Assembly: GCA_022606135.1 (NCBI GenBank) | Contig: JABYQN010000009.1 | Location: 1,947,001-2,011,000, forward strand | From: Fomes fomentarius | Taxonomy: Eukaryota > Basidiomycota > Agaricomycetes > Polyporales > Polyporaceae | Direction of reading: 5' to 3' | Length of the DNA: 64,000 nucleotides | Shown: in pieces, positions 24,666 to 36,799 of the stretch | Numbering within the stretch: position 1 is the stretch's first letter | Layout: every line of letters begins with the position of its first letter | The notes under the pieces: generated by a model | Seen by the model: only the letters and a program-made list of their open reading frames with translations | Databases searched by the model: none | Told to the model about the DNA's origin: nothing | Position numbers and translations under genes: made by a program

Positions 24666-26062
24666 TTAAGGCCTAATCGCAATCTTCAAAGCGCCACGGC
24701 TGTTCATCTTGTCAAGCGCTCCCTGGTAGTCTGCGAGAGGGAATACGTCCGTGACCTTTGCAAGATGCCAATGGTGAGCAAGGATTAGCTATGGAAATGC
24801 AATACTATCACATACCATGCCTTTCACGTTGACCTTTCCACCGTCGAGGTACGCTACCGCGCGAGGGAAGCAGTATGCTTGCGAGAAGGAACCGATGATC
24901 TATGCTGCGCGTCTAGTCATCTACTCATATGGGGCGATACTTGTGTACTCACCCGGATCTCATCTCCGAAAATCTTCGACGGCGGCCAATGAAGTAGTGC
25001 CTTGTTCTCATACACGCCGTATATCATGATTGTTCCACCACGACGGACGTAGTTGATGCTGTCCTGCGCTACCTTCTCGACACCAGTCGCCTCGACGACT
25101 ATGTCGAAACCGTATGGGTTGTCCTTCTTCAGCTGCTCCCATTGTGGCCCAGGGTTTTGCCTGTCAAGCTCGATGTACTCGTCTGCGGCATTGAGCTTCT
25201 TCGCAATTTCCGTTTTGATACCCTTGTTGGCTGCCAGGACTACGCGGTGTGCACCATTCAGTTTGAGCAACTGTGCAAGGATGAGACCTGTCGGGCCGGC
25301 GCCCAGAAGCAGAACGTCAACGCCGACTGGTGGGTTGAGCTTGTCAAGTCCATGGATGGCGCATGCCGCGGGCTCGAGGAGCGTGGACTCCTCGTCAGTG
25401 AGGTTGTGGATCTTGTAGCACTTGCGCTGGTGGTAGACAATGTACTCGGCGAAGCCACCGTCCAAGGTCACACCGCGAGCATTGAAGTTCTCGCAGAGTA
25501 CAGCGTTGCCTCGTCTACAGTAGAAGCAGTTGTCGCACTACCCACATTGGATTGCCTCTTAAGCATACAAATATGAAGTGAGTCGTCGAACAATGAGACT
25601 TACTGAGATGCCGACGTCTGCGACGATACGGTCGCCAATGTCAAAGTCCTTGACGTTCTTGCCCTTCTCGATGACTTTGCCAATGGCTTCGTGCCCGGGG
25701 ATGAGCTACGATACGATACATGAGTCACAGAGGAACACGCGACCGTCGCCAATTGAGACACATACCGGGAATTTGGCGATGAATTCGCCTTCATGAATGT
25801 GCCCGTCGGTGCCACAGACACCGCAAAGGGTGACTATATGCGGATCGTATGAGCGAATCTCGTGGCGTTAGACATGAGGGACTGGTACGGTACCCTTGAG
25901 AAGGAGATCGTCATCTCCACACTTCGGAATGGGTACCTCCTTGATCTCGAACTTGTGAGGCTAGGCGTGGCGGCGATTAGATGAGGATGAGATCGCGGGT
26001 TATGGGCGTTAGAAGAGTCATACCGCGCTGTAGTACAACGCTTTCATCGTTCCTTCGGGCAT
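24666..26062 (-). CDS. zinc-dependent medium-chain alcohol/polyol dehydrogenase
   Basis: This is a cytosolic MDR-family NAD(P)-dependent dehydrogenase, closest from memory to fungal D-arabinitol or sorbitol/xylitol dehydrogenases. Seven exons give 344 residues: 26062-26024, 25960-25894, 25833-25766, 25705-25604, 25537-24953, 24899-24816 and 24755-24666. Catalytic zinc ligands are visible in [16 protein letters not shown] (Cys) and [11 protein letters not shown] (His-Glu). The structural zinc site is [15 protein letters not shown]. The nucleotide-binding fold shows [19 protein letters not shown], followed by VVLAANKG. A second in-frame ATG lies five codons in (26047). The exact substrate cannot be decided by eye. 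Both zinc sites are intact, so an active enzyme is likely. Confidence 0.9.
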
Positions 26063-26689
26063 GGTGTATGTGGAGGACGGTAGAGCGAGCTCGAGGTGGT
26101 GAGGGTAGAGAGACAAGAGACGGTTGGCTTCGCAGCGTTGGGCGGGCAATTTATGCGGCTGATCTTTATCTTCTTGTGAAGGGGCGCCACTGAGCGTGCA
26201 GATGAGGATACCTTCGCTCGCTCCTTAATGACAAGTCCCTTTCTTCCGGGCCGTGACATCATAGGACCTCTGTCCCTGTCGGCAATCCGGCCAGAACGCG
26301 TGCCGGCGGCAGTCCCACCTAAATCCTTGCCCAGAATGGGGATTGTGCGCGCGCTCGTGACCTGTGACGGACGCGTCCCTTCCCAAACAGGCAGAGGCCA
26401 CGAATTTTGTGGGAGAGACGCACGCGTCATGCAACCTGTTATCAGCACCCTCGTTCTGCGACGGACGGGCCATTGACTAAGGCTTCGGACGGTGACCACA
26501 CAGCCCGTTGTCCCATGCCACGCTGCCCGCGAGAGAAGTGCGCTCTCCACTATTCCCCGTGCGCACAACGTAGCCAAGTCGTCGTTGTTTGGTATACATA
26601 GCACATCCGCCGTACGTAAATAAGGAGCGTACCGTCATAGGTCCGCAGATATCCCATCCTCCGCTAGCAGATCGTTCTCACGTTCTAAC

Positions 26690-29643
26690 CTACCGACCAT
26701 CCGACGAGACACGCCCGACCCCGTTCTTGGAGAGCTCCTTAGACCAATCTCGTAGGATGTGCTTTTGTACCTTGCCGCTAGCCGTCTTTGGGAGCTCGTC
26801 GGCCGCCCCGTCTTCACCGACGAACCACACCCACGCTGGCGCATTCTGATGCCAAGGTCAGTACACGGTCAGCGGACTTTAATGGCAAACAGAGACAGTT
26901 TGACAGTCCAAAGCGCCCGTTCCGTGAGCCGGATATTCGCATGGACAATCCACAATCACCTGCGCAGATCTCAGAGCCTGTGCAGAGTCCACACACGTCG
27001 CCAACTCCCGACGCATCGGTTCGCGACAAACCGTACGTCATCCGGTCCCGCAGCTGGTGCAGAGTCGTCAACTCAAATCAACGACTGGACGTACCTGCGG
27101 GTTCATCCCCTCTGTTACCGCCCGCCGCACATGCTCCTTCGCGATCGTCGTCGACGGCTCCCGCACAATCCAGGCTCCGACCACCTCTCCGTACTTCGGA
27201 TCCGGCACGGACACGACTGCAGCTTCCCGAATGTCCGGGTGTGCCGTCAGGACGTTTTCGATTTGCACCGGGAACAAATTCTGCAACAGTATACGTAACA
27301 GAACACTCAGTACCGGTGCCTGGGACGGTGGAGAAGAGATATAGATGTACGTGTACGCACCTCGCCGCCCCGTATGATGATGTCCTTGATCCTACCGACG
27401 ACTGCATAGACGTGGCGCGTTCAGCCGGTGAATGCTCTGAAAAGATGCTCAGACGTACTCCTGAGGTATCCTTCCTCGTCCATGATCCCTTCGTCCCCGG
27501 TGTACATCCACAGCGTGCCCTCTGCATCCCGCTTCATGACGCACTTTGTTTGTTCCTCGTCATTCCAGTAGCCCTTCTGCAGAGGGTAGCCTGCGACGAT
27601 GAGCTCTCCAGGCTTCCCGATCGGAACAACGCGTTCTTCCTGGTCTACTAGCTTTGCCCGGACATGCGGTAAAACCTTCCCAACAGTCTCGACACGTTTG
27701 ATGATCGGGTCGTCTGGGGTGCTCTGGAATGACACCGGGCTGCGGGCGAACATGCGGAAATGAGCACCTTCTCCCGTGAGCATCGATAGCACGAGAAGCC
27801 ATAAGTTATGAAACCTGGAGGAGCGTGTCCATACCTTGTCTCCGCTGCAGAAGCCGGGTTTAGGGTGAAATAAGGTGAGCTCAGCTCATTTCCACAACTA
27901 CGGGAAATTGATATGCGTACTCATGCCATACGCCACGGTCAACTCCGTCAAATTGAGCTTCTCGGTGAGCTGCTTCATGAGGTCGATCGGGATTGGCGAG
28001 CCAGCCGCAATGCCTGTCCTGTGAACCGTGAACCGTAATGCCGATACATCCGCGTCGGCACCTACAATCATTAAAATATTCACACCGTCATGATACTAGT
28101 ACTGACCGGAGTGTCCTCGTATCGACGACCTGGCCCTCCTCCCTCCGCCGCTGTACCTCCGCGAGGACGCCAAGGAAGTGCGTCGGCACGCCGTGTAGCG
28201 CGGTGCAGCGCTCCTCTGAGACGGCGTCGACTATCGCGCGGGGGTCGAAGATCTCGGACGGGTAGACGATGCTCGCACCGTGGGTCCAGGCTGCGAGATT
28301 ACCTAGGACGAGACGTGATGAAAAAGTAAGTCAGTCTATACTTTTGCACGAGGTACGGGTGTTGTACTCATCAAAGCAATGGAAGAGCGGAGGAACATTG
28401 CCTGTAAGATTATTATGATCAGTAACGATATTGATTAGACGTTACAAAGGGCAATTGACCCACATAGCTTGTCGGCAGGCGTGAGACGCATGCACCGCCC
28501 GATCGCCAGGCCGTTGTTCAAGAGATTGTGATGTGTGAGCTACAGAGATATCAGGTGCTCCCTGCTCCTCTGTCAGTCGAGAACGGCGGCGGGTGCTTAC
28601 AGATACAGCTTTCGGCGCGCCAGTCGTACCACTGCGGGCAAATATCAGCATTCATTCCAGATTTCGAGCGCCCCTGCGTCCTACCCACCTCGTGAATTGC
28701 AAGTTGATTACATCGTCAACCTCTAGCGCTTTTGTGAGCTCTTCGACCTTGCGCATCTCCGCCGTGTCCTCCCGCCATACCAGAACCTCGCGAAAGTCGA
28801 CTGCCGGCTTCACCTCTTCTAAGTCGCTTTCAAACTGCTTGAAGTTGCGCGTGTTGTCTACAACGACAAGATGCTTTAATGCAGGGAGCGCTGCCTCCTG
28901 TATATCTCCTGGTTGCGAACTCGCGAGGGCCGGGAACGCATCGCAGAGCATGCGCACGTATGCGGAAGAACGGATACGTGGGACGACGAAAAGATGGCTT
29001 ACACCGACCAGGCTAAGCGTGTTCACCTACAGGAGCGAATAGTCAGACGCGGTGTTGTCTCGCCCAGCACAGGAGCTCAAGATCGACGACGCACCAGCTC
29101 GGGCAGCCGGTATGCAGGGTTAAGCGTAACAAGGATCGCGCCAATGCTCGCACAAGCCCACTGCAAACACGCGTACGCACTATATGCACCAAGTCCTCCA
29201 GCTCCGTCCCATCCCATTCAAAACAGGAATCCAATATAGGACACACACCTGTTATTCCCCATAATCACACCAACCCTGTCCCCTTTCTTCACTCCCAGGT
29301 CCAGCAGCCCCCGTGCGAGGGCCTGTATGTGCCTATCAAACTCGCCGAAGTCCCAAGCGAGGTGTGGGGCATCCCCGAGGTTGCGCCCGCGCGGGCCACC
29401 GTGCGGCCGTGCGGGCTCCAGGCAGGCGATGAGGGCTGGGCGGGCGGCGTGCGGTCGTAGGATGTCGTCCTGAAAGTATTTGGGCAGGGTCTTTGAGACG
29501 AGCGGGGGGTGCTTCGGGCCCTCGACCTCGGAGAGTGTCAGCGATGCTGCTAGCGGGGTTGTACGAGGTGTTGTCGTTGCTGCCGAGGTCGACAGCTCAC
29601 GCAGGATGCCTGCGGGGCAGCGTCGCAAGCATGCTCTGTGCAT
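26690..29643 (-). CDS. AMP-forming acyl-CoA ligase (ACSF2-like)
   Basis: This ligase activates a carboxylic (probably medium-chain fatty) acid with ATP and CoA. Thirteen exons give 644 residues: 29643-29249, 29179-29095, 29026-28689, 28631-28601, 28539-28464, 28401-28372, 28314-28107, 28018-27921, 27844-27835, 27739-27459, 27401-27361, 27280-27095 and 26845-26690. The N-terminus is Arg/Ser/Thr-rich without acids for the first 35 residues, fitting a mitochondrial presequence. Motifs: P-loop SGTTGAPKAVS; LTHHNLLNNG; PPLFHCFGLVLGNLAAWTHG; AAGSPIPIDLM; VAYGMTETSPVSF; YTGDEG; VGRIKDIIIRGGENLFP; and the catalytic lysine in LPKTASGKVQKHIL. Two oddities: the intron 28371-28315 reads ATGAGT...CATCAC (AT-AC), and the ninth exon has 10 nt. 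No other splicing keeps both frame and motifs. A PTS1 is absent (ends SSDGR). Confidence 0.94.
28315..28371 (-). other. AT-AC intron within the acyl-CoA ligase gene
   Basis: On the minus strand this 57-nt intron begins ATGAGTAC and ends TTTTTCATCAC, with a branch-like CTGAC 20-odd bases before the 3' end. Splicing here joins TTTG to GTCTCGTC and gives the family motif HCFGLVLGN. The alternatives do not work: the GT at 28367 (GTACAA) leaves the wrong phase for every downstream AG, and using AG at cctag removes the conserved Leu-Val-Leu. The donor looks like the usual GTGAGT with G1 changed to A, paired with a terminal G-to-C change. Confidence 0.7.
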
Positions 29644-30128
29644 TGTCGGTCAGTAACGCGGACAGGGGCGGGGAGAAGGTGAATGCACCATTGAGCAGCT
29701 CGCCTATATCGACTTAGTACTGGGGAGAGCGCTCGTTGGTTCGGGGTGTGCAGGTGACCGTGTCGGCTCTGGTGGCACGCATCCCGTCTGTGGAATCCAG
29801 GATCGTGCGAATAGCCTGACGGTGAGGCTGCTTACGGAACGACATGAGAGTGCATAATAGAGCTTCGAAGGGGTTTTGATCACAAATGCGGGGTATTAGA
29901 GTTGGCATATATTGCTCCTCCGCATTGTAAGTAAGTACTGATGTAACCTTCCGGTCCGAGTGACCGGCCGGGTACGAGCAATGATGTTGCGTTGATGTAT
30001 CATGATCGTAGGGCGGACTACTTAGTACTCCAAAATACGTCCGACTGTGCGGTTGGGATATAACGTTACACACAGACACAACATCCAAGAGGACAATCTA
30101 TATGTAGAAACACCGTGCATACTGTACG
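29644..30128. other. spacer upstream of the acyl-CoA ligase
   Basis: These 485 bp contain the promoter of the acyl-CoA ligase and the 3' UTR of the acid phosphatase (both on the minus strand). I see no gene. Confidence 0.4.
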
Positions 30129-32416
30129 TCAAGGTCTCCCGATGATCTTAGCAGCAGCAGCCTGCGCCTCCTCACGATCCTTGAGCTTGTTGCTTGAGAC
30201 ATATGCGCACTCGGCCTCCCAATCCGCTGGGGTCAACTCCTGGACGCGCTCGCGGAACGCAGCGAGCGTGCAAAATTCGGGTGACCCAAGAAGATGCTTG
30301 CCCTCATCCGCACAGAACGGGAGAACCTTGTTCTGGTTTTGGTACCGGACACGGACATCTACGGTCATAGAGCATGAAGTCATGGTGAACCAGATGATTA
30401 GTATCGTACGTCACAGTGGCGTTGTGCGGGAGTACACGTACAATGTTCTGACGTATCCCGCACGCCACCGAACGCCGAGAAGATGTTCTGCCAGATCGGA
30501 GTCGGCTGAGTTACTGAAGCGCGCTTCTTGAAAAGTTCGAACGTGACCGCGGCAGTGAACGCAGGCCATCTGCAAGAACATAACGTAGCTCGTGAGTCGA
30601 GATAGGGAATGGAAATCTAGGGAGAGTACATACTTCTCATCGAAAATATCTAGCGTGCTCGACAAGCCAGCCAAACAAGTGTCGTGCGTGCTGTGGATGA
30701 GAATCTTGGTCGAGTCGGTGTCGCCCTTCTCCGCTTTGACTTGCATTTTACCGGCTAGGTCACTCAACAGGGGACCCATTCCCAGTCTGCGGACTTCCTC
30801 TGTGCGGTCTATAGGTTCAGAAGGTCATGAACGTCAGGAATAATATCTCTTCTCGTTAGCGCGAAACGTAGAGCGGGCGTCTCACACCCTGCATGATATT
30901 GCGATCAGCAATGAAGCGCATGTATCTGGAGAAAAATTAGCATACCTGCGAACCATTCAGCGACAACAGCTTTCTCCTGCAAGGTGAAAGAAAGTGTAAG
31001 TTGGCGTTGCGGACACTGCTCACAGTAAGTACGTACAATGACATCCAGAACGCCCTTTTCATGGAACTCTGGCGGGACCTTCACTCCGTGAGCATCTGCA
31101 GCTCGGATCTGTCCAGAAGTAGCATTAGTTTGCGCGCCCTTGTACAGGTGGATGTTCGTCAAACCGTGTCGAGGATACCCGAAGCCCTCGGTTTCCCGTC
31201 GAGGCGGACAGGATTGCCATCAATATACTTCGAGATCCTTTTGTCGAGAGGCTCAAGCGTGTGATTCCACGCGGCAGCGGCAGCTGTGCCAGAACAATGA
31301 GCATCCAGTACAGACCGACGGGATTATCCAGCACCTTGAGCGAATCCAATCTGCAAAATCTCCAGGCGTTTGCATGCTAGGGTGTTTCCGAATAGATTCT
31401 CGTCCTTGCCATTTCTGAAGTGGCAGGTTCAGAGTTAGCAACTTCCGTGCAATAACCCTCCGCCAGAGTACAGGCATTTGGCACTTACCGAATTCTCAAG
31501 TCGGGCACGAAGTCTTTCGCAGACTTCGAGACGGGGTACAGTCCGTGAAGGATCTGCTGCAGGGACTCGATAGTTCGCGGCATGTTTGTAGAGCGGAGGT
31601 ATATCTCGTCAGTCGCATGGATGACATCGGGCAGGAAGTTCAGTCTGCAAGCTCTATGATCAATTCCGTCACAGGCTTACACTGTACGATTATCACGAAC
31701 CGGTCAACATATAGTTTTCTGAGATTGTCTCCAAAAATATACGTCGACTGCACAAGAATTCATAGTCAAGCTCTGTCCGTATCAGCAAGACACGCCACTC
31801 ACCTCTCGTCCGGCATCCGTCAATTCACCCAATAGACTACGTGGAGACGACTCTGAGCAGAGAACAACAAGGATACGGAGCGTAGCACTCACCACTCCCC
31901 AACTGCTGCAGCGCCATCCGGCCTTTCTACGATACGCCGTGCCCTCAGCTCTTCAGCTGTGAAACCTGACTGTACAGCAGGAAAGGATCCTCCTCCACTC
32001 TCGCTGCCCAGACCCGCAACGGCAGCTCTGAACTGTCGCGCAGTGTGACAGAACATCCAGTTCTCCGGGATGTTCGCGGGTGGTCCAGACATGCGTACTC
32101 TGACTGGCGTGCGTTCACCTAGTACACCATTGTTGACACAAGACAGCCCAACAGTGAGGGAATGAGACATACCATGGCGGACATAGATGTGTACCTGCTG
32201 CAGTTCTAATTCTGGCGGTGCGATGGGGTATCCATCCACCTCCAACGGTACATGCCCCTGCTTCGAGATACTGTTCATGCTTCCATTTCCTAGTAGGCCC
32301 ATGCCAGTGCTGAGTGTTCCTTGTCCGAGAACGTATGTGTCGTGTGTGTATGCTTGTATGAATAGCGACCAGTAGAACAACCGTAGTAATAGTGATGACA
32401 GCGACAACTGCGACAT
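30129..32416 (-). CDS. histidine acid phosphatase, secretory
   Basis: This phosphomonoesterase belongs to the histidine phosphatase clade 2 (lysosomal/prostatic acid phosphatase-like). Twelve exons give 513 residues: 32416-32173, 32118-31893, 31836-31803, 31747-31701, 31644-31489, 31414-31335, 31283-31165, 31108-31037, 30976-30946, 30808-30634, 30569-30442 and 30358-30129. The active-site motif is VYVRHGERTP-like (YVRHGERTPVRVRM) at about residue 80. The second catalytic site is IHSTHDTCLAGL (HD). Other matches are STNMPRTIESLQQILHGLYP and EEVRRLGMGPLLSDL. The first 22 residues (MSQLSLSSLLLRLFYWSLFI) resemble a signal peptide or anchor. An upstream ATG at 32597 opens a different frame with a hydrophobic stretch (VAVVAVITITTVVLLVA); a further 5' exon carrying that segment is possible. 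The substrate is unknown; nothing marks it as a phytase. Confidence 0.9.
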
Positions 32417-32782
32417 CCAACCGAGGGTGATTTTCAGGTTGGTTGCGAGAGGTGGAGGAAATCCCTATAGTGTAGGCTTGATGAAACTCCTGTATTAGGG
32501 CCCAGATAGCGACGTTAATTTGTCGTGTGCGTTGCAGGTCGTCGTGAGGTCGTAACAGTGGGTCACTGTCAGGCGAAGGCAAACTCCGAGTCACCATGGT
32601 CCAAGACGCCCGAGGCTCATCGAGATCTCATCCTTACTTCCACGCCATCAACCTGAACTGGGCTCAGCGTAAGTACTTGCTGATGTTGTACGCGCCTTTG
32701 AGCAGGTGATTTCTCAACTTGACTGCAACTTGTCTCAAGGTTGTCAGGGTACTCGAATCCCCGCCTCACTTCCACTCTCGAC
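32417..32782. promoter_or_regulatory. region between acid phosphatase and F-box relict
   Basis: These 366 bp separate the divergent acid phosphatase and F-box relict. They hold the phosphatase promoter and perhaps an extra 5' exon (open frame from ATG 32597 on the minus strand). No regulatory motif is clear. Confidence 0.3.
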
Positions 32783-34425
32783 ATGCCAAGCTCGCCACAC
32801 CATGCGGAAGTTAACCAGATCTCCGACGCCGAAAATGAGATCCTACAGCAGATACGGTTAATTGAATACCGTTGTCAAGTATAAGTGAGTATTGGCGAAG
32901 AATGACTCCTCTCATAGAAGCGGAGAATTTCACCCAGGGCACAGCAGAAATATGTAGATACGGCAAGGATGCCTTCCATCTATTTGCATCAATTCACCTG
33001 GCTCTATCGATCCAGCTGCAGGGCCTGGCGGATACTCTCGCCACTACCTCCTCCACAATACGATCTCGTATCAATTCCTTAGCTCCAGTCAACAGGTTAT
33101 CGTCTGAGCTTTTGGCCCGCATATTCACTCACTCCTCGCCGAGCAAGCTCATTATATTTCATATGAGCATCAGATCCGGTGGTCCCAACGCCGCGGGCCT
33201 CGTGAGCTCCTCGCACCCGTTGCCCCAAATCTATTGACATACACAATCATGCTACATCCCTGGTCATATATTCCGCTGCCATTGCGCTTACACTCCGTGT
33301 CACTCATCAGGCGATAAATCTCCGTCGATTGGTGTTACACAATGCCAGGATAATGCCTGCGGATGGATTCCCTAACCTCGTGCATCTTGAGCTTCGAGGC
33401 AAGCTCGAGCCAACGTCATTTCCCCTCATCCTGGCTCTCTTGGGTCGCTGCCCCCGACTGCAAATTACTCGCGTCAGCTCAACCACCAGCAGCACCGTCC
33501 GCATTGACGGACAAACGGATCTGGAAACAATCATACTACCCCATCTTTGCACGATCTCGTTGCGCATCCCGTATTGTACCTGGTTCACATCCTATATTAC
33601 TGTACCATCTCCGTGTCTCGTGAGGTTAGGCGACATGTCTCTAGATGATCTCACTCGTCTGGCCCAGACACCTTTATGCCAGCAATGGACTAACGCGAAC
33701 CTGACGCGGCTACGGATCTACTCGGAACCCATGGCGAACCCGAGCGCGGGTACGACGGAATTTACCATCTAGCTTACCAACTCCTCCTCGGACTGTGGGA
33801 GTTACTTCCGGGTCTCCGCGCCCACATGGCCAACGTTGTTAGGATGAACGTAACAGTTCTATGGGCCATCCACACTCCGACGGCATTTGTGTTGTCTCCT
33901 GCCGTCCTCTCCACTCTCCCGAAGCTCAGGATGCTGGGAATCATGTTCGACGACCAAATGCGCATCGCGGACCTTGGTGTCGCGTTCACAGGCAGCGATA
34001 GGGAATACCGTAAGGTATGCCCGCTCCTCGTCGCGCTATGTGCATATAATTGCAACGCACCGGAGAAAAGCTTGGACCATATCCACAGAATTGTCAGGTT
34101 CCGCGCCCGGCGGACGCATAACTCTCTCCAACGACTCGCGATCGCGTGCCCGGAGTCGTTCCACGCGCAACCACTCGCAACGCTAGGCGAGTACGTGGAC
34201 GATCGCAGTTGGTGTCACTACCCCAGAAGGAGTGGATGGATGATCCTAATTGTGCGGATAACGGTGTTTGGCCGGCCTGGGACTAATCCGTCCTCGACGA
34301 TCCTGAATACAAGTCATTCTGGGGGCGCCATCATCATGCAAATTAGCATGCCTACACACGCCCCTATCTACAACGCTACAGAAGGGCTCACGGTAAATTT
34401 GATCAAGTGTAACCGCAGTAAGTAG
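32783..34425 (+). pseudogene. decayed F-box / LRR-type protein gene
   Basis: Mushroom genomes carry large families of proteins with a coiled N-terminus, an F-box and a leucine-rich tail, the F-box linking targets to SCF ubiquitin ligases. Here the pieces lie in different frames. A start-like segment (ISDAENEILQQIRLIE, from ATG 32783) is followed in a shifted frame by SINSLAPVNRLSSELLARIF-like F-box sequence (33075-33130). The expected continuation is lost, and sequence resumes at about 33310-33770 with LRRLVLHNARIMPADGFPN and LVHLELRGKL. It hits a stop at 33770 and goes on in another frame (LLGLWELLPGLRAHM, STLPKLRMLGIMFDDQMR) to 34425. Single introns cannot explain all the shifts; the gap at the 33750-33773 break would be only about 23 nt. 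A fragmentary gene with unusual introns is the alternative. A further open frame at 34637-34861 may be a 3' remnant. Confidence 0.55.
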
Positions 34426-35042
34426 CATAAGTACTACCATTGCTGGCATGAACGCATGAACTCGAATTAGATCAGATTCTAACTACAAGTTACAATCGAT
34501 GATCGCCATACACGATTCGACGTCTGGATATTTGGATGGTTGCACGCCGAAAGTTCCAACCTGCCGACGTCTTGACACCGTCCTAACTACTTTCCATGCG
34601 TCGAAAATCAATCTCTCTACTTTTCGCTGAGATATCTTGAGGCTCCACAGACCCGCCTGCACCTCCCGTCTCAAATATTTCGAATGCGATATTGGTGATA
34701 TCCCGGAGATCGATATTCGCATCGTGCCAGGCGGCTTGAAACCCCCAGCACTACTTCCCAATTCGGATGGAATCCCGCGGCTACAGAATCATTTTAACCA
34801 TTGCTCGGTATCTGCACTTAAGATCGGTGCCCCCAGCCTAGAGCTTGTGATTGATGAGTGATATCAGTTATCCGAAGTGTTCTGAACTCCAACAAAAGAG
34901 CAAACGTCCGTAACGTATAGAACAAGATCATAATTATGCTCTTACGTTGTACAAACGTTGTACAACATGTTAAGGTTAGCAGAAGTCAAGCTATACACGT
35001 CGAGGTCCGCGATGCGCAATGTATACCGTTCAGAGCACACAC

Positions 35043-36799
35043 CTAGTACTGCAGCTCCGCGACAGGCGGCCCCTCCGGCTTGTGCACTACCGCACCAGCA
35101 ACGCCGAGCTTCTCAATGACTTCTTCAGCCCTCGTAAGCCCGAACACGTGGTCTGGTGACTGGTGGCCCGCAATGATGCGCTTCTGCACCCTGCCCCCAG
35201 TCTTCCTGTGTTCTATGATAGTCTTGCACATCCCCTGCAGCGTCGTGACGTGCCCGTTGTACCCCAATCCGCCCTCCTCCGCAGACTTCCGCGCGTGGGT
35301 GTCGTCAAAGATCAGGTGCACTTGCGTCAACGACCACATCGACGGCTGCAGGAATACGATGTCTCCGCCCAGCGCCGGGACCAGTCTGGTCAACCAGGAG
35401 ATAGGTGGACGTGCACGGAGAAGAGCATGCCGGGCGAGGTAGTATGCCTCCATGAGGAAGGCGAGGATAAGCATGGCAGTTGGGGAGAGGCGCATAAACG
35501 TGACTTCCCCATTCGTAAGGAGGTTCAGTCCTTTGTAGATCTCCCCGTTCGTCGGCGGTGCGCCTGCGTCTGTCACGATGAAGGACTGTCCGCCAATGTC
35601 TGGGTTAGAGCTTCCGCGCTGGAGCTCGATGAGCCGTTGCTCGTAACGTAGGTGCGCGACGGAGCAGTTCTCGACGTAAATGAACGACTGCATAATGTCG
35701 GAGATCCAGCTCGGGTTGTTCTTGTGTTGAATATATGCGTCTAGCATTAGGTCTCCTCCCGGCCCATATATGCCATTGCCTGGACGGATGCACCCGGTGC
35801 GTAGGACGCCCTTCCCGGACGGCGACCGGTCAGCCGCGCGCACGAACTGCTCTGCCTTCCACTTCGACACGGCATAGTTCGAGAAGAAGTCCTCATGCCG
35901 CGTCGGGACCAGTGCGTCGTCATCCGTCATCACCTGCACGAAGAACTCCGGCGAGCCTTCCCATGGCCAGCGTAAGAAGCGCGTGCTGTGGACCGAGACC
36001 GAGCCCGACGACGTGTACACGAGCGTCGGTGCGCCGATCTTGCGCGCGGCCGCGACGACGTTCTTCGTACCGTCGACGTTGACGCGGTCAGAGTAGCCCT
36101 GCAGCGAGAGGGCGCGCTCGTAGAAGCGGATGATCGCCGCGGTATGGAACACGGTCACCTCGGGCTCGGGGCCGTCGTTGTCAGCGTTGTCGTCGTTCGG
36201 CCAGGGTTTGCTGAATGCTGCCTCCACCGCAGCGGCGTCTGAGATATCTACCTGGCATAAGTCGACTTCGGTTGCGCGACCTTCAAGGAGATCTTGGCGG
36301 ACGGGTCGACGGATATCAACGATACGGATTCGGCGGGGGTCCTCCCCACGCGCGATAAGATGCAAGACGATCCATCCGCCCAGGAATCCGGCCTGCACAC
36401 AAGGTATTGATGAGCACTGCCCGTAGCTTGTATGCCTGTTACCCAGACGGGCGGGTGACGCGCAAGATCCTGGACACGTATGCGCATATAGGCAGGTGTA
36501 CTCACCCCACCAGTCACGATGTACCTCCTTCCAGTCCTTGGTGGAAGCTCCCCTGCCGTGAACAGCGACGCCGAAGTCGTCAAAGCTGGGGATCCTGCTA
36601 CCCGTTTCACGTCCTCCTCTGTCCAGCGCTCCGGCGAGAGAGCAACGGCCTCGGGCGCGAGCCTTGCGATTTTCGCGTCATTCACGCGCACGTAGAGATA
36701 GATGAGCACGGGGAGGCTGAGGGCGGCCACAGCCCACGGAGAGATCGTCATGCTGATGCTGGGGGCTGCTGGGATGTGAAGCGTCGAAAGGGAAAACAT
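35043..36799 (-). CDS. 3-beta-hydroxysteroid dehydrogenase-type enzyme (ERG26-like)
   Basis: This NAD(P)-dependent short-chain (extended SDR) enzyme belongs to the 3-beta-HSD / sterol-4-alpha-carboxylate 3-dehydrogenase group. Two exons, 36799-36506 and 36392-35043, give 547 residues. An N-terminal membrane helix (WAVAALSLPVLIYLYV, residues 22-37) precedes a linker of about 50 residues and the Rossmann motif YIVTGGAGFLGGWIVLHL, which spans the intron. The catalytic YxxxK is in FSNYAVSKWKAEQFV, preceded by a serine run at VYTSSGSVSV. Substrate-side conservation appears in RPGNGIYGPGGDLMLDAYI. A hydrophobic hairpin, TAMLILAFLMEAYYLARHAL, lies near residue 430. Real Erg26 lacks such a long N-terminal extension and is about 350-400 residues, so this is more likely a longer paralogue in sterol or other lipid metabolism than Erg26 itself. 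Confidence 0.88.
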
